A program made the translations under genes and the position numbers. Source: Variovorax paradoxus (lineage in GTDB: Bacteria > Pseudomonadota > Gammaproteobacteria > Burkholderiales > Burkholderiaceae_C). Taken from it: DNA of 64,000 nucleotides. Below the pieces are notes generated by a model that saw only the letters and a program-made list of their open reading frames with translations, had not been told where the DNA came from and did not search any database. Location of the stretch: positions 310,001-374,000 of the forward strand of contig NZ_JAUSRN010000002.1 in NCBI RefSeq assembly GCF_030811855.1, in the 5' to 3' direction. Positions 41,020 to 49,224 of the stretch are shown here, one piece after another (within the stretch, counting starts at the first letter, position 1; every line of letters begins with the position of its first letter).

Positions 41020-42264
41020 TCAATCGTTGTTGCGCTCGCACTTGCGCGCGTTGACGAGACAGCCGGCATAGTGGGGGTCATGCTTCAGCAGGAACATGGC
41101 GCGCGCGGCAACGGCGGTGTCTGCGAAGTCGCTGAACAGTCCGTCCACGCCGGCCTCGTAGAACGCCCGGTACTCGTTGATCGGATTGCCTGCGAAACTT
41201 CCGGTCAAGCGCTTCTGTTCGCTTCTGAAGGTGTAGGGGTGCACCAGCAAACCCAGCTTGTGCGCGTTCGCGATCACGTCGCTCGGCGGCAGCAGCACGC
41301 GGTCGCGCTCGTCCACCACGCCATCGCCCGTCACGTCGGCGCACGCGCCACCTTGTATCGATTTGCAGGCGCTGGAGATCAGGTATGGCTTCCATGGCCC
41401 GATGCCGTCGGCATAGCCCCTGACTTCCTGCAGGCCGCGCGGCGTCAGCAGATCCTTGAATTGGCCGTCGCGGTTCGACACCACCCAGTCGTACGGTTTG
41501 TCGTAGGGCTTGCTGAAGTCCAGCGAACCATCGGGCTTGACGTCGTTCGCGTCGACCAGCTGAATCAACCGCACGCTCGTCTTGCTGCGCAGGTAGCGAA
41601 GATTGGCGGTTTCGAAGGACTGGATGAAGACGGGGGCGTTGCGCTGGTTCCAGCCCGCCGCACTCAGCACGCTCAGCAGCCGGTCTTCCAGCGGGAGCCC
41701 GATGCCCTGGTGGTAGGTCGGATGCTTGGTCTCCGGATAGATCCCGATGCGCCGCCCCTCCTCCCGGGATTTGCGCTTGGCGAGTTCGATCACCTCGACC
41801 AGCGTCGGAATCTGGAACCTGCCGTTGAAGCCCTGGTCGCGCTCCGGAAAGGACTGCACGGCGCGCAATTGCTTGATCTCGGCCAATGTGAAGTCGCTGG
41901 CGAAGAAGCCGTCGGTCGCAACCCCGTCGAGCATGACCGTGCGCCGCCGATTGGCGAACTGCGGCAGGTCCTTGACATTGGTGGTGTCGATCAGGTTGGG
42001 TTCGTGCCGTGCGATCAGATGGCCGTCCTTCGTGGCGACCAGGTCCGGCTCGATGTAGTCGGCGCCCAGCGAGATGCCCAGCGCATAAGCCTCCAGCGTG
42101 TGCTCGGGCAGGTAGCCGTTGGCGCCGCCCCGGTGTCCAATCACCAGTGGTGCATTGTCGGCACGACGCCGTGCGTTCTCTACTTGCGCCGCGACCGGTG
42201 TTGCAGCGGCAAGCAACATGGCCAGGCCGAAAAGGGCACTGCAGACTTTTCTCAAGCTGTTCAA
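41020..42264 (-). CDS. Periplasmic glycerophosphodiester phosphodiesterase
   Basis: The 414-residue protein has a signal peptide ([24 protein letters not shown]) and a TIM-barrel GDPD domain. Motifs are [16 protein letters not shown] (catalytic His and Glu), [22 protein letters not shown] (metal ligands and second His), YPETKHP and the late GVDGLFSDF. This is the GlpQ type that releases glycerol 3-phosphate from phosphodiesters. It is flanked by the 24-bp repeats at 40936 and 42389. Confidence 0.9.
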   Translation of the reverse strand: MNSLRKVCSALFGLAMLLAAATPVAAQVENARRRADNAPLVIGHRGGANGYLPEHTLEAYALGISLGADYIEPDLVATKDGHLIARHEPNLIDTTNVKDLPQFANRRRTVMLDGVATDGFFASDFTLAEIKQLRAVQSFPERDQGFNGRFQIPTLVEVIELAKRKSREEGRRIGIYPETKHPTYHQGIGLPLEDRLLSVLSAAGWNQRNAPVFIQSFETANLRYLRSKTSVRLIQLVDANDVKPDGSLDFSKPYDKPYDWVVSNRDGQFKDLLTPRGLQEVRGYADGIGPWKPYLISSACKSIQGGACADVTGDGVVDERDRVLLPPSDVIANAHKLGLLVHPYTFRSEQKRLTGSFAGNPINEYRAFYEAGVDGLFSDFADTAVAARAMFLLKHDPHYAGCLVNARKCERNND

Positions 42265-42388
42265 GGGAGTCTCCTCGTTGGTGGGCGCATGCTAGAAACC
42301 TGCGATGACGCAGCGGTGACGCCCGTTCCGGGCGCGCACAATCTCCGCGGCACTGTTGCTGTTGTTGCGCAGGCGCTCTTCCCCTGTC

Positions 42389-42412
42389 AAGGAGTTCGAA
42401 AGCATGAATTTC
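42389..42412 (+). repeat. 24-bp repeat with ribosome-binding site and start, copy 2
   Basis: The same AAGGAGTTCGAAAG...ATGAATTTC as at 40936-40959. Here it serves as the start of the DJ-1/PfpI stub. Confidence 0.8.
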
Positions 42413-42481
42413 GGGATCATCATCTTCCCCGAGGTCGAGGAACTCGACTTCGTCGCGTACATGCGGCGGTCCAATGCCTGA
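42404..42481 (+). pseudogene. 5' remnant of a DJ-1/PfpI-family gene
   Basis: The frame begins MNFGIIIFPEVEELDFV, the first strand and loop of DJ-1/PfpI proteins, which normally run to about 200 residues. It then changes to AYMRRSNA and stops after 25 codons. The start is good (AAGGAG). The rest of the gene is missing and cinA starts inside the stub. This indicates a deletion or rearrangement close to 42455. Confidence 0.7.
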
Positions 42482-42992
42482 CGTTTCCGGCCTGGAACCG
42501 CTTTCCGTCCTCGCCGCCCGCGTCGGCGCCACCCTGCGCGAGCGGCGCCAGACGGTGGCCGTGGCCGAATCTTCGGCCGGCGGCCTCGTGTCGGCCGCAC
42601 TGCTCGCCATCCCCGGCGCCTCGGCTTTCTTTTTGGGCGGCGCGGTCGTCTATTCGCGCCGCGCCGCCAAAGCGCTGCTGGGGCTGACTCCCGAGGACAT
42701 GGCCGACGGCATGCGCGCCGAGACCGAACCCTATGCCAGGTTCATCGCGAGCAGGATCCGCGACAGCCACCGCGCCACGTGGGGAATCGCCGAGAGCGGC
42801 GCGGCCGGCCCGTTCGGCAGCCCGTACGGCGACGCGCCGGGGCATGTGTGCGTGGCCATCGCCGGTGCGGCCACCGCAAGCAGGACCATCGAGACCGGCG
42901 ATGCGGACCGCGTGTCGAACATGGACGTGTTCGCGCGGCAGTTGCTCTTGCTCTTCGACGAGACGCTGCGCGCGCAATCTTCAGCAGGCTAG
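42474..42992 (+). CDS. pncC: CinA C-terminal domain / NMN amidohydrolase
   Basis: The 172-residue single-domain CinA-C protein is of the type that deamidates nicotinamide mononucleotide in NAD salvage. Motifs are VAVAESSAGGLVSAALLAIPGAS with the catalytic Ser region, then GGAVVYSRRAAKALLG and GIAESGAAGPFGSPYGDAPGHVCVAIAG. It overlaps the end of the PfpI remnant and shares its last four bases with the convergent Bug gene. Confidence 0.82.
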   Translation: MPDVSGLEPLSVLAARVGATLRERRQTVAVAESSAGGLVSAALLAIPGASAFFLGGAVVYSRRAAKALLGLTPEDMADGMRAETEPYARFIASRIRDSHRATWGIAESGAAGPFGSPYGDAPGHVCVAIAGAATASRTIETGDADRVSNMDVFARQLLLLFDETLRAQSSAG

Positions 42993-43993
42993 TCGGCCTG
43001 CACCCCTGCCGCCCGGATCACCTTGCCCCATTTCTCGGTCTCTGCCGCAAGGTGCTTGCGCAGCGCCTCGGGCGTCACCTTGTCCATGGGCACGGCTTCG
43101 GTGCTCAGTTCGGCGAAGCGTTGCTTCACCATGTCGTCCTGCAGCGCGGCGCGCAGGGCGCTGTTGAGCTTTTCCATTACCGCCGGCGGCGTGCCCTTGG
43201 GTGCGTAGATGCCGTGCCACACCTTCACATCGAAACCCTTCAGGCCCTGCTCGTCGAGTGTGGGAATGTTGGGCATGCTGGACAGGCGCTTGGGCGTGGT
43301 CACGCCGAACACCTTGACCCGGTTGCCGTCCTTGATGACCGGCGCGGTCTGCGTCGTCTGATCGCACAGCAGATCGACCTGCCCGCCCATCACATCGTTG
43401 AGCGCGGGACCGGCGCCCTTGTAGGGCACGGTGGTGAGCTGCACGCCGATCTGGTGCGCCAGGAGCATGCCGCACAGCTGCGACACGGCGCCGACGCCGG
43501 CGTTGGCCAGCGTCACCTTGTCCTTGTGGGTCTTCACGTAGGCCAGCAGCTCCTGGAAGTTGTTGGCCGGAAAGTCCTTGCGTGAAAGCAAGGTCATGGG
43601 CACGTCCATCACCTGGCCGACGTATTCGAAGTCTTTCAGCGGGTCGTAATTGAGCTTCTTGTAGAGCGCGGGCGCGGTGGCCATGCCCATGTGATGGATG
43701 AGGATGGTGTAGCCGTTCGGGGCAGCCTTGGCCACGCGGCCAGGCGCGATGGTGCCGCCCGCGCCCACGGTGTTCTCGACGATCACGGTCTGCCCGAGCG
43801 ACTTGCCCATGGGAATCGCGAGCATGCGCGCAACCACGTCGGTGGGGCCGCCGGCCGAATACGGCACGACCATGGTGATGGGCTTCTCGGGCCATGGCGC
43901 CTGCGCCACCGCGGGCGATTGGGCGGCGAATAGGCTGGCGCCCAGCGCGGCCGCAAACATTGCGCGTGTTGTTCGGTTCTTGATTGCGTTCAT
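42989..43993 (-). CDS. TctC/Bug-family receptor, last gene of the C5-acid operon
   Basis: A 334-residue periplasmic binding protein with a signal peptide (MFAAALGASLFAAQSPAVAQ) and Bug motifs WPEKPITMVVPYSAGGPTDVVAR and KAAPNGYTILIHH. It follows the CitE gene by 49 bases on the same strand. A second Bug protein heads the same operon, so the two may bind related acids. Confidence 0.9.
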   Translation of the reverse strand: MNAIKNRTTRAMFAAALGASLFAAQSPAVAQAPWPEKPITMVVPYSAGGPTDVVARMLAIPMGKSLGQTVIVENTVGAGGTIAPGRVAKAAPNGYTILIHHMGMATAPALYKKLNYDPLKDFEYVGQVMDVPMTLLSRKDFPANNFQELLAYVKTHKDKVTLANAGVGAVSQLCGMLLAHQIGVQLTTVPYKGAGPALNDVMGGQVDLLCDQTTQTAPVIKDGNRVKVFGVTTPKRLSSMPNIPTLDEQGLKGFDVKVWHGIYAPKGTPPAVMEKLNSALRAALQDDMVKQRFAELSTEAVPMDKVTPEALRKHLAAETEKWGKVIRAAGVQAD

Positions 43994-44042
43994 CTTTTTG
44001 TCTCCTAAGTCTTGGTTCGATCCGCGGAACTTGCGGTACTTG

Positions 44043-44900
44043 TCAGGGCGCGGCTTGAGCGCCGAGCGCGAGCAGGCGCTCGGCCAGCCGAACCACGGGG
44101 GCATCGACCATGCGCCCGTCGAGGCTGACCACGCCGCCGCCCGCGGCCTGGGTCGCATCCAGCACGCGGCGCGCCCATGCCAGCTCATCGTCACTCGGCC
44201 CCAGCGCGGCGTGCACCGGTGCGACCTGGTCGGGGTGAATGCAAAGCTTGGCGCCGAAGCCGCCGCGGCGCGTGCGTGCGGTGTCGGCCGCGAGCCGCTC
44301 GGCATCGCGCCAATCGGGCGTGACGCCATCGATGGGCGCGGCGAGTCCTGACCGGCGCGAGGCCAGTACCAGCGCCAGGCGCACCGGCACCAGCTCGGCC
44401 TCGCTGGCGTCGCAGGCCAGCCCCAGGTCGGCCTGGAAATCGAGGTTGCCGAAGGCGAGCCGCAGCACCTGCGGCGCGGCCGCGAGTTCAGCGGCGGCTT
44501 CGAGGCCCGCAGCGGATTCGATCAACGGAACGAGCACGCCCTTGGGTCCGATGTCCGTGGCCAGCCGATGCAGGTCCGCGGCGCGCTCGGCCTTCGGCAG
44601 CACCACGCCGGCAATCAGGCTTTCGGCGGCAAGCTCACTCACCAGCGCGCGGTCGCCGTCGTGCCAAAGCGTGCTGTGGGCATTGATGCGCACCAGCAGG
44701 CGCCCTCTTTCCGCGGCGGTCAACGCGGCGACAGACGCTCGCAGCTGCTCGCGCGCCACCACCTTGCGATCGGGCGCCACGGCGTCCTCCAAGTCGACGA
44801 TGACACCACCCGCACCCGTGGCCAGCGCGCGCGCGTGGCGCTCGGGCCGGTCGGCGGGCACGAAGAGAAAGGTGCGTGCCAATGCCAGCGTCGTCGACAT
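44043..44900 (-). CDS. CitE-like CoA lyase (citramalyl-CoA lyase candidate)
   Basis: The 285-residue TIM-barrel enzyme has FLFVPADRPERHARA, GGVIVDLEDAVAPDRK, LLVRINAHST, VLPKAE, LVPLIESAAGLEAA, LAFGNLDFQADLG and CIHPDQVAPV, all family motifs including acidic metal ligands. Such enzymes cleave malyl-, citramalyl- or related CoA esters. With a CaiB transferase and a FAS1-like hydratase upstream, cleavage of citramalyl-CoA to acetyl-CoA and pyruvate is the best guess. It starts two bases after the transferase stop. Confidence 0.83.
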   Translation of the reverse strand: MSTTLALARTFLFVPADRPERHARALATGAGGVIVDLEDAVAPDRKVVAREQLRASVAALTAAERGRLLVRINAHSTLWHDGDRALVSELAAESLIAGVVLPKAERAADLHRLATDIGPKGVLVPLIESAAGLEAAAELAAAPQVLRLAFGNLDFQADLGLACDASEAELVPVRLALVLASRRSGLAAPIDGVTPDWRDAERLAADTARTRRGGFGAKLCIHPDQVAPVHAALGPSDDELAWARRVLDATQAAGGGVVSLDGRMVDAPVVRLAERLLALGAQAAP

Positions 44901-44902
44901 GC

Positions 44903-46084
44903 TCACACCGCCCCTGCCTCGCGCAGCGCGGCAATGTCGGCATCGCCTCGGCCCAGGGCGCGCAGGATGGATTCGGTGTGCTCGCCCACGGCGGGCACGG
45001 GGTCCATGCGGTAGTCGAAGGCACTCTGCCGTCCGGCCGGCAGCAACGCGGGAATGTCGCCGGCCGGCGAGCCCACGTTCCGCCAGCGCTCCCGCGCCTG
45101 CAACTGCGGATGCGCCCACAGCCCGGCCATGTCGTTCATGCGTGCGTTGGCAATCTGCGCGGCGTCGAGCCGCTCGACCACCTGCACTGTGTCGAGCGTG
45201 CTGAAGGTCTCCACGATGATGGCGCGCAGCGCGTCGCGGTTCGCGTTGCGCCGCGCATTGCTGTCAAAGCGCATGTCGGTCGCGAGCCCCGGCTGCAGCA
45301 GAACCTTCTCGCAGAAGAGGCGCCATTCGCGCTCGTTCTGCAGGCCCAGCATCACCGTGCCGCCATCGCCCGCCGGAAATGGCCCGTACGGATAAATGGT
45401 GGCGTGCGAGGCGGCACTGCGCGGCGGCGGCGGCGCGCCTTCGTAGGCGTAGTACATCGGGTAGCCCATCCACTCCGCGAGCGATTCGAGCATGGACACG
45501 TCGATGTGCGAGCCCTTGCCGGTCTTTCCGCGCTGGAGCAGCGCCGCGAGGATGCCGGTGTACGCATACATGCCCGCCGCGATGTCGGCGATGGAATTTC
45601 CCGCCTTGCACGGATCGTCCGGCGTGCCCGTGACCGACAGGAAACCCGCCTCGCTCTGGATCAGCAGGTCGTAGGCTTTCTTGTCGCGGTACGGCCCGTC
45701 TTCGCCGTAGCCCGAGATGTCGCAGACGATGAGCCGCGGATGCTTTGCCTGCAGCGCTTCGGCGCCCAGCCCCATGCGTGCGGCCGCGCCGGGTGCGAGG
45801 TTCTGCACCAGCACGTCGGCCTCGGCCACCAGCTCCTGCAGCACCGCAATTGCGGCGGGCTGCTTGAGGTCGAGCGTGAGGCTTTCCTTGGAGCGGTTGA
45901 CCCACACGAAGTGCGAGGCCTCGCCGCCCACGCGTGCGTCGTAGGCGCGTGCAAAGTCGCCGACGCCGGGTCGCTCCACCTTGATGACGCGAGCGCCGAG
46001 GTCCGCCAGCTGCCGGGTGCAGAACGGCGCCGCAATCGCATGTTCGAGCGAAATCACCGTGATGCCGTCTAGAGGTCTGGTCAT
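44903..46084 (-). CDS. CaiB/BaiF family III CoA-transferase
   Basis: The 393-residue protein has the family start LDGITVISLEHAIAAPFCTRQLADLGARVIKVE. NRSKESLTLDLKQP follows, then GYGEDGPYRDKKAYDLLIQ, where the Asp is the catalytic candidate, and GKGSHIDVSMLESLAEWM. It moves CoA between acids by a covalent glutamyl/aspartyl mechanism. An in-frame ATG at 46108 overlaps the hydratase stop (ATGA); I use 46084 (MTRPLDG), which has AGGAAG upstream. Position suggests activation of a C5 dicarboxylate such as itaconate or mesaconate. Confidence 0.88.
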   Translation of the reverse strand: MTRPLDGITVISLEHAIAAPFCTRQLADLGARVIKVERPGVGDFARAYDARVGGEASHFVWVNRSKESLTLDLKQPAAIAVLQELVAEADVLVQNLAPGAAARMGLGAEALQAKHPRLIVCDISGYGEDGPYRDKKAYDLLIQSEAGFLSVTGTPDDPCKAGNSIADIAAGMYAYTGILAALLQRGKTGKGSHIDVSMLESLAEWMGYPMYYAYEGAPPPPRSAASHATIYPYGPFPAGDGGTVMLGLQNEREWRLFCEKVLLQPGLATDMRFDSNARRNANRDALRAIIVETFSTLDTVQVVERLDAAQIANARMNDMAGLWAHPQLQARERWRNVGSPAGDIPALLPAGRQSAFDYRMDPVPAVGEHTESILRALGRGDADIAALREAGAV

Positions 46085-46104
46085 GTGCTTGTTCTTCCTG
46101 TTGT

Positions 46105-47013
46105 TCATGCGAGCACGGCCGTGGCCTGCATCGTGAGCCAACCGTCGGCGTCTTCGCCCCAGAGGCTGAATGTCTTGCCGTCCGTGCTGCCTTCGGCCGG
46201 CTTGCCGTGCACGCGGAACGGCGCAGTGTCGAAGGTCGGCCGCACGGCGCGGAATTCGAACCGTGCGAGCCGTGCGCCCGGCACGTTGCGACGCAGCAGA
46301 TCGATCAGCAGCGTCGCGATCAGCGGCCCGTGCACGATCAAACCTGGATAGCCCTCGACCTGCGTGACGTAACGGCGGTCGTAGTGGATGCGGTGGCCGT
46401 TGAAGGTGAGTGCGGAATAGCGGAACAGCAGCACGTCGTCCGGCACGATCTCGCGGCTGAAGGCGGCGTCCTTCGGGGCCGGCGTGGGCGGCGGAGCCTT
46501 TTCACCGGGTGCGGCCGCGGCGCGGTAGACGATGTCGTGCTCTTCGGTGAGCGCAAGGCCGCGTTCGTTGCGCACTTCATGGCGCACCAGCACGAACACC
46601 AGCTCGCCGCTGCGGCCCGCCTTGTGGGTGACCGACGCGATGGTCGAGATGCGCTCCACCTTGTCGCCCACCTGCAGCGGGTTGCCCTCTTCCCAAGCCA
46701 GCCGCCCACCGGCCCACATGCGTCGCGGCAGCGGCACGGGTGGCAGGAAGCCGCCGCGCTTCGCATGTCCGTCGTCGCCGATTTCGGACTGGCGATGGTG
46801 AGGCAGGAAGTAGAGCCAGTGCCAGAGCTCCGGCAGGCGCGTGCCGGCCAAAGGTGGTGTGTCGTCGCGATCCAGCGTGGCGGAGAGTGCGCGCACGGGC
46901 GCGGCCGTGACCTCGTCAGCCAGCGTTTCGCTGCGGCCCTGCCACGCCTGGAGCCTGGCCAGCGCATCGCCGTCGATCAACGCGGAAGTAGTTTCATGCA
47001 TGGGATCGCTCAT
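46105..47013 (-). CDS. FAS1-like/MaoC-type acyl-CoA hydratase (mesaconyl-C4-CoA hydratase-like)
   Basis: The 302-residue protein of the HTDH2/MeH type has two hot-dog halves. The first has PHHRQSEIGDDGHAKRGGFLPPVPLPRRMWAGG. The second has FRYSALTFNGHRIHYDRRYVTQVEGYPGLIVHGPL, carrying the catalytic Asp/His region. Enzymes of this type hydrate mesaconyl-C4-CoA or itaconyl-CoA to citramalyl-CoA. It lies between a Bug gene (8 bases) and the CaiB transferase. The start is MSDPMHE at 47013. Confidence 0.8.
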   Translation of the reverse strand: MSDPMHETTSALIDGDALARLQAWQGRSETLADEVTAAPVRALSATLDRDDTPPLAGTRLPELWHWLYFLPHHRQSEIGDDGHAKRGGFLPPVPLPRRMWAGGRLAWEEGNPLQVGDKVERISTIASVTHKAGRSGELVFVLVRHEVRNERGLALTEEHDIVYRAAAAPGEKAPPPTPAPKDAAFSREIVPDDVLLFRYSALTFNGHRIHYDRRYVTQVEGYPGLIVHGPLIATLLIDLLRRNVPGARLARFEFRAVRPTFDTAPFRVHGKPAEGSTDGKTFSLWGEDADGWLTMQATAVLA

Positions 47014-47020
47014 GGTTCTT

Positions 47021-48004
47021 TCAATCCACCGCAGCGCCGGATGCCTTGACGATGCGCACCCACTTGGCAAGGTCGTCCTGCAGCAGTTTCGAGAATTGAT
47101 CGGGCGTGGTGGGCGCCGCGATCTCGACGCCCTGCTGGTCGAGCTTGTCGCGCAGGTCCTTGGCGGCCAGCGCCTTGCGCGTCGCATCCTGCAGCGTGGC
47201 CAGCACATCGGCCGGCACGCCCGCGGGCGCGAACAGGCCGATCCACAGCGTGCCGTTGTAGCCCGGCACCGCCTCGCGGATGGCGGGCACGTCGGGCAGC
47301 ACGGGCGAGCGCTTGTCGCCGCTCACGGCCAGCGCCCGCAGCTTGCCGGCCTTGATGTGCGAGAGTGCCGACGGCAGGCTCGCGAACACGATCGGCAACT
47401 GCCCACCGAGCACGTCGTTGATCGCAGGCGCCACGCCCTTGTACGGCACGTGCTGCAAAGAGATGCCGGCCATGCTGTTGAGCATTTCGCCGAGCAGGTG
47501 ATTGAGCGTGCCGTTGCCGGCGGAGGCGTACTGGTAGTTGGCGCCCTTCTGCCGCGCAAGCTTCAGGAACTCGTTGAAGTCCTTGGCCGGAAACGAGGGG
47601 TTGACCAGCAGCACGTTGGGCACCGCGCCGACCAGGCCCACGGGCTTGAAGTCTTTCACCGGATCGAAGCCCGGGTTCTTGTAGAGCGCCGGATTGATCG
47701 CCTGGCTGCTGCTGATGGTCATGAGCAGCGTGTAGCCGTCCTTCGGGCCCCTGGCGACCAGTTGCGTGCCGATGTTGCCGCCCGCGCCGGGCCGGTTGTC
47801 GACCACCACGCTGGCGTTGTTCATCACCTCGCCGAGCTTCTGCCCCACGAGACGCCCGACGATGTCGTTGGTGCCGCCCGCGGCCTGCGGCACAACCAGC
47901 GTGATGGGCCGGGAGGGATAAGGCTCTGCGCTCGCCGGGCTCATCGCAAACACGAGCGCGGCAGCCAATGAAAGCAGCGCGCCGACGCGGAATTTGAGGG
48001 TCAT
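47021..48004 (-). CDS. TctC/Bug-family receptor, first gene of the C5-acid operon
   Basis: A 327-residue binding protein with signal peptide LSLAAALVFAMSPASAEP and motifs YPSRPITLVVPQAAGGTNDIVGR and LVARGPKDGYTLLM. The start at 48004 is supported by GGAGA seven bases upstream; an in-frame ATG exists at 48019. It is divergent from the LysR gene and begins the five-gene operon down to 42989. Confidence 0.9.
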   Translation of the reverse strand: MTLKFRVGALLSLAAALVFAMSPASAEPYPSRPITLVVPQAAGGTNDIVGRLVGQKLGEVMNNASVVVDNRPGAGGNIGTQLVARGPKDGYTLLMTISSSQAINPALYKNPGFDPVKDFKPVGLVGAVPNVLLVNPSFPAKDFNEFLKLARQKGANYQYASAGNGTLNHLLGEMLNSMAGISLQHVPYKGVAPAINDVLGGQLPIVFASLPSALSHIKAGKLRALAVSGDKRSPVLPDVPAIREAVPGYNGTLWIGLFAPAGVPADVLATLQDATRKALAAKDLRDKLDQQGVEIAAPTTPDQFSKLLQDDLAKWVRIVKASGAAVD

Positions 48005-48062
48005 GTGTGTTGTCTCCATGCCCGCATGGTCGTTGGCCCCCAGCCTTCGCGCAATCTGCGAT

Positions 48063-48091
48063 TTCGGAACCCAGTCTTCTGAAATTCCGAA
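48063..48091. promoter_or_regulatory. Inverted repeat between LysR gene and C5-acid operon
   Basis: TTCGGAA (48063-48069) and TTCCGAA (48085-48091) are a perfect inverted pair with 15 bases between them, in the 107-base divergent gap. This is a plausible LysR-type site serving both promoters. Confidence 0.55.
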
Positions 48092-48111
48092 GGCTTGGGT
48101 ACGATGGCGCC

Positions 48112-49023
48112 ATGCTTTTCGACCTGACAGACCTGCGCCTTTTCGTTGCCACGGCCGAGCTGGGCAACCTCACGCGGGCGGCCGAGCGGCAGCATCTGTC
48201 GCTTGCGGCGGCCAGTGCACGCATCAAGGCGCTCGAGACCCAGGCCGGGTTGCAGCTGCTGCAGCGGGAAGCACGAGGCGTTCGCCTGCTGCCGCCGGGC
48301 GAAGCCTTCCTGCATCATGCGCGGCTGGTGCTGCACCAGACCGAGCAGCTGCGCGCCGACCTGCTCGAATACGGCGGCGGGCTGCGCGGCCATCTGCGTG
48401 TGTTTGCCAACACCACGGCGGTGACCGATTTCCTGCCTGAGATCTTGCCCGGCTTTCTTGCGCACAACCCGCGCATCAACGTCGACCTTCAGGAAAAACC
48501 GAATGCTCAGATCCCGCGCGGCGTGCTCGACGGCCGCGCCGACATCGGCATCGTGGCGGGCCGCGTCGATACGCTGGGCCTGGAAGCCATCCACTTCAGC
48601 ACCGACCGGCTGGTGCTCGTCACCTCGCGCAAGCACCGCTTCGCGAAGCGCCGCAAGATTTCATTCGCCGAGACGCTCGATGAAGACGCCATCGGCATGC
48701 AGCAAGGCAGCACCTTGCAGGCCTTTCTGGCACAGATCACCGACAACCTGGGCAAGCGGCAGAAGCTGCGCATCCAGCTCGGGAGCTTCGACGCCATGTG
48801 CCGAATGATCGGCAGCGGCGTGGGCATTGGCGTGGTGCCGGAATCGGCCGCACGTCGCAACCAGGAGAGCATGCAGCTCGCGCTGATCGACCTCAGCGAT
48901 GCGTGGTGCGTACGGGAGCGCTATCTGCTGGTGCGAGACCGGGCTGCCCTGCCGATCTATGCACAGGCGCTGGTCGACACGCTGTGCCGGCACTATGCCA
49001 ATGAGCAGGCGGCCGTTGCTTGA
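48112..49023 (+). CDS. LysR-family regulator of the C5-acid operon
   Basis: The 303-residue protein has the N-terminal helix-turn-helix LTDLRLFVATAELGNLTRAAERQHLSLAAASARIKALE and a C-terminal co-inducer domain (GHLRVFANTTAVTDFLPEILPGFL onward). It is divergent from the Bug gene that opens the operon, so it likely senses the imported acid or a CoA ester from it. The start MLFDLTDLRLF fits the usual LysR length. Confidence 0.88.
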   Translation: MLFDLTDLRLFVATAELGNLTRAAERQHLSLAAASARIKALETQAGLQLLQREARGVRLLPPGEAFLHHARLVLHQTEQLRADLLEYGGGLRGHLRVFANTTAVTDFLPEILPGFLAHNPRINVDLQEKPNAQIPRGVLDGRADIGIVAGRVDTLGLEAIHFSTDRLVLVTSRKHRFAKRRKISFAETLDEDAIGMQQGSTLQAFLAQITDNLGKRQKLRIQLGSFDAMCRMIGSGVGIGVVPESAARRNQESMQLALIDLSDAWCVRERYLLVRDRAALPIYAQALVDTLCRHYANEQAAVA

Positions 49024-49095
49024 AGGCCGCCTCGCGCTACTGAAAACAAGGACTTGCGGGCGAATCGTGATGAAGCGCGTGCCGTCCCCAATTTC

Positions 49096-49116
49096 CGTGG
49101 ACAACTTTGGGGATAA
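49096..49116. other. Two DnaA-box-like sites beside an A/T-rich stretch
   Basis: CGTGGACAA (49096-49104; complement TTGTCCACG) and TGGGGATAA (49108-49116; complement TTATCCCCA) differ from TTATCCACA by two and one base. They are followed by an A/T-rich run (about 49125-49180) unusual for this genome, in the 201-base gap before phaA. Only two weak boxes are present, so an origin role is doubtful. Confidence 0.25.
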
Positions 49117-49224
49117 CTGATGTTCTTCCTTGTAAACACGATTTAAGTCGTTGTTTTATATAAGGAATAATCAGTGTGCTCAAAATTTGGGCGGTGCACA
49201 AAGTGCGTCGCCCAAAGAACCGCC

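Noticed and set aside
40915..42687. 590-codon plus-strand open frame starting at the first 24-bp repeat
   Set aside because: It is antisense to the phosphodiesterase gene, which has a signal peptide and full active-site motifs. The frame encodes no recognisable domain.
49096..49180. Replication origin call
   Set aside because: Only two imperfect DnaA boxes and no replication genes nearby; kept as a low-interest observation only.
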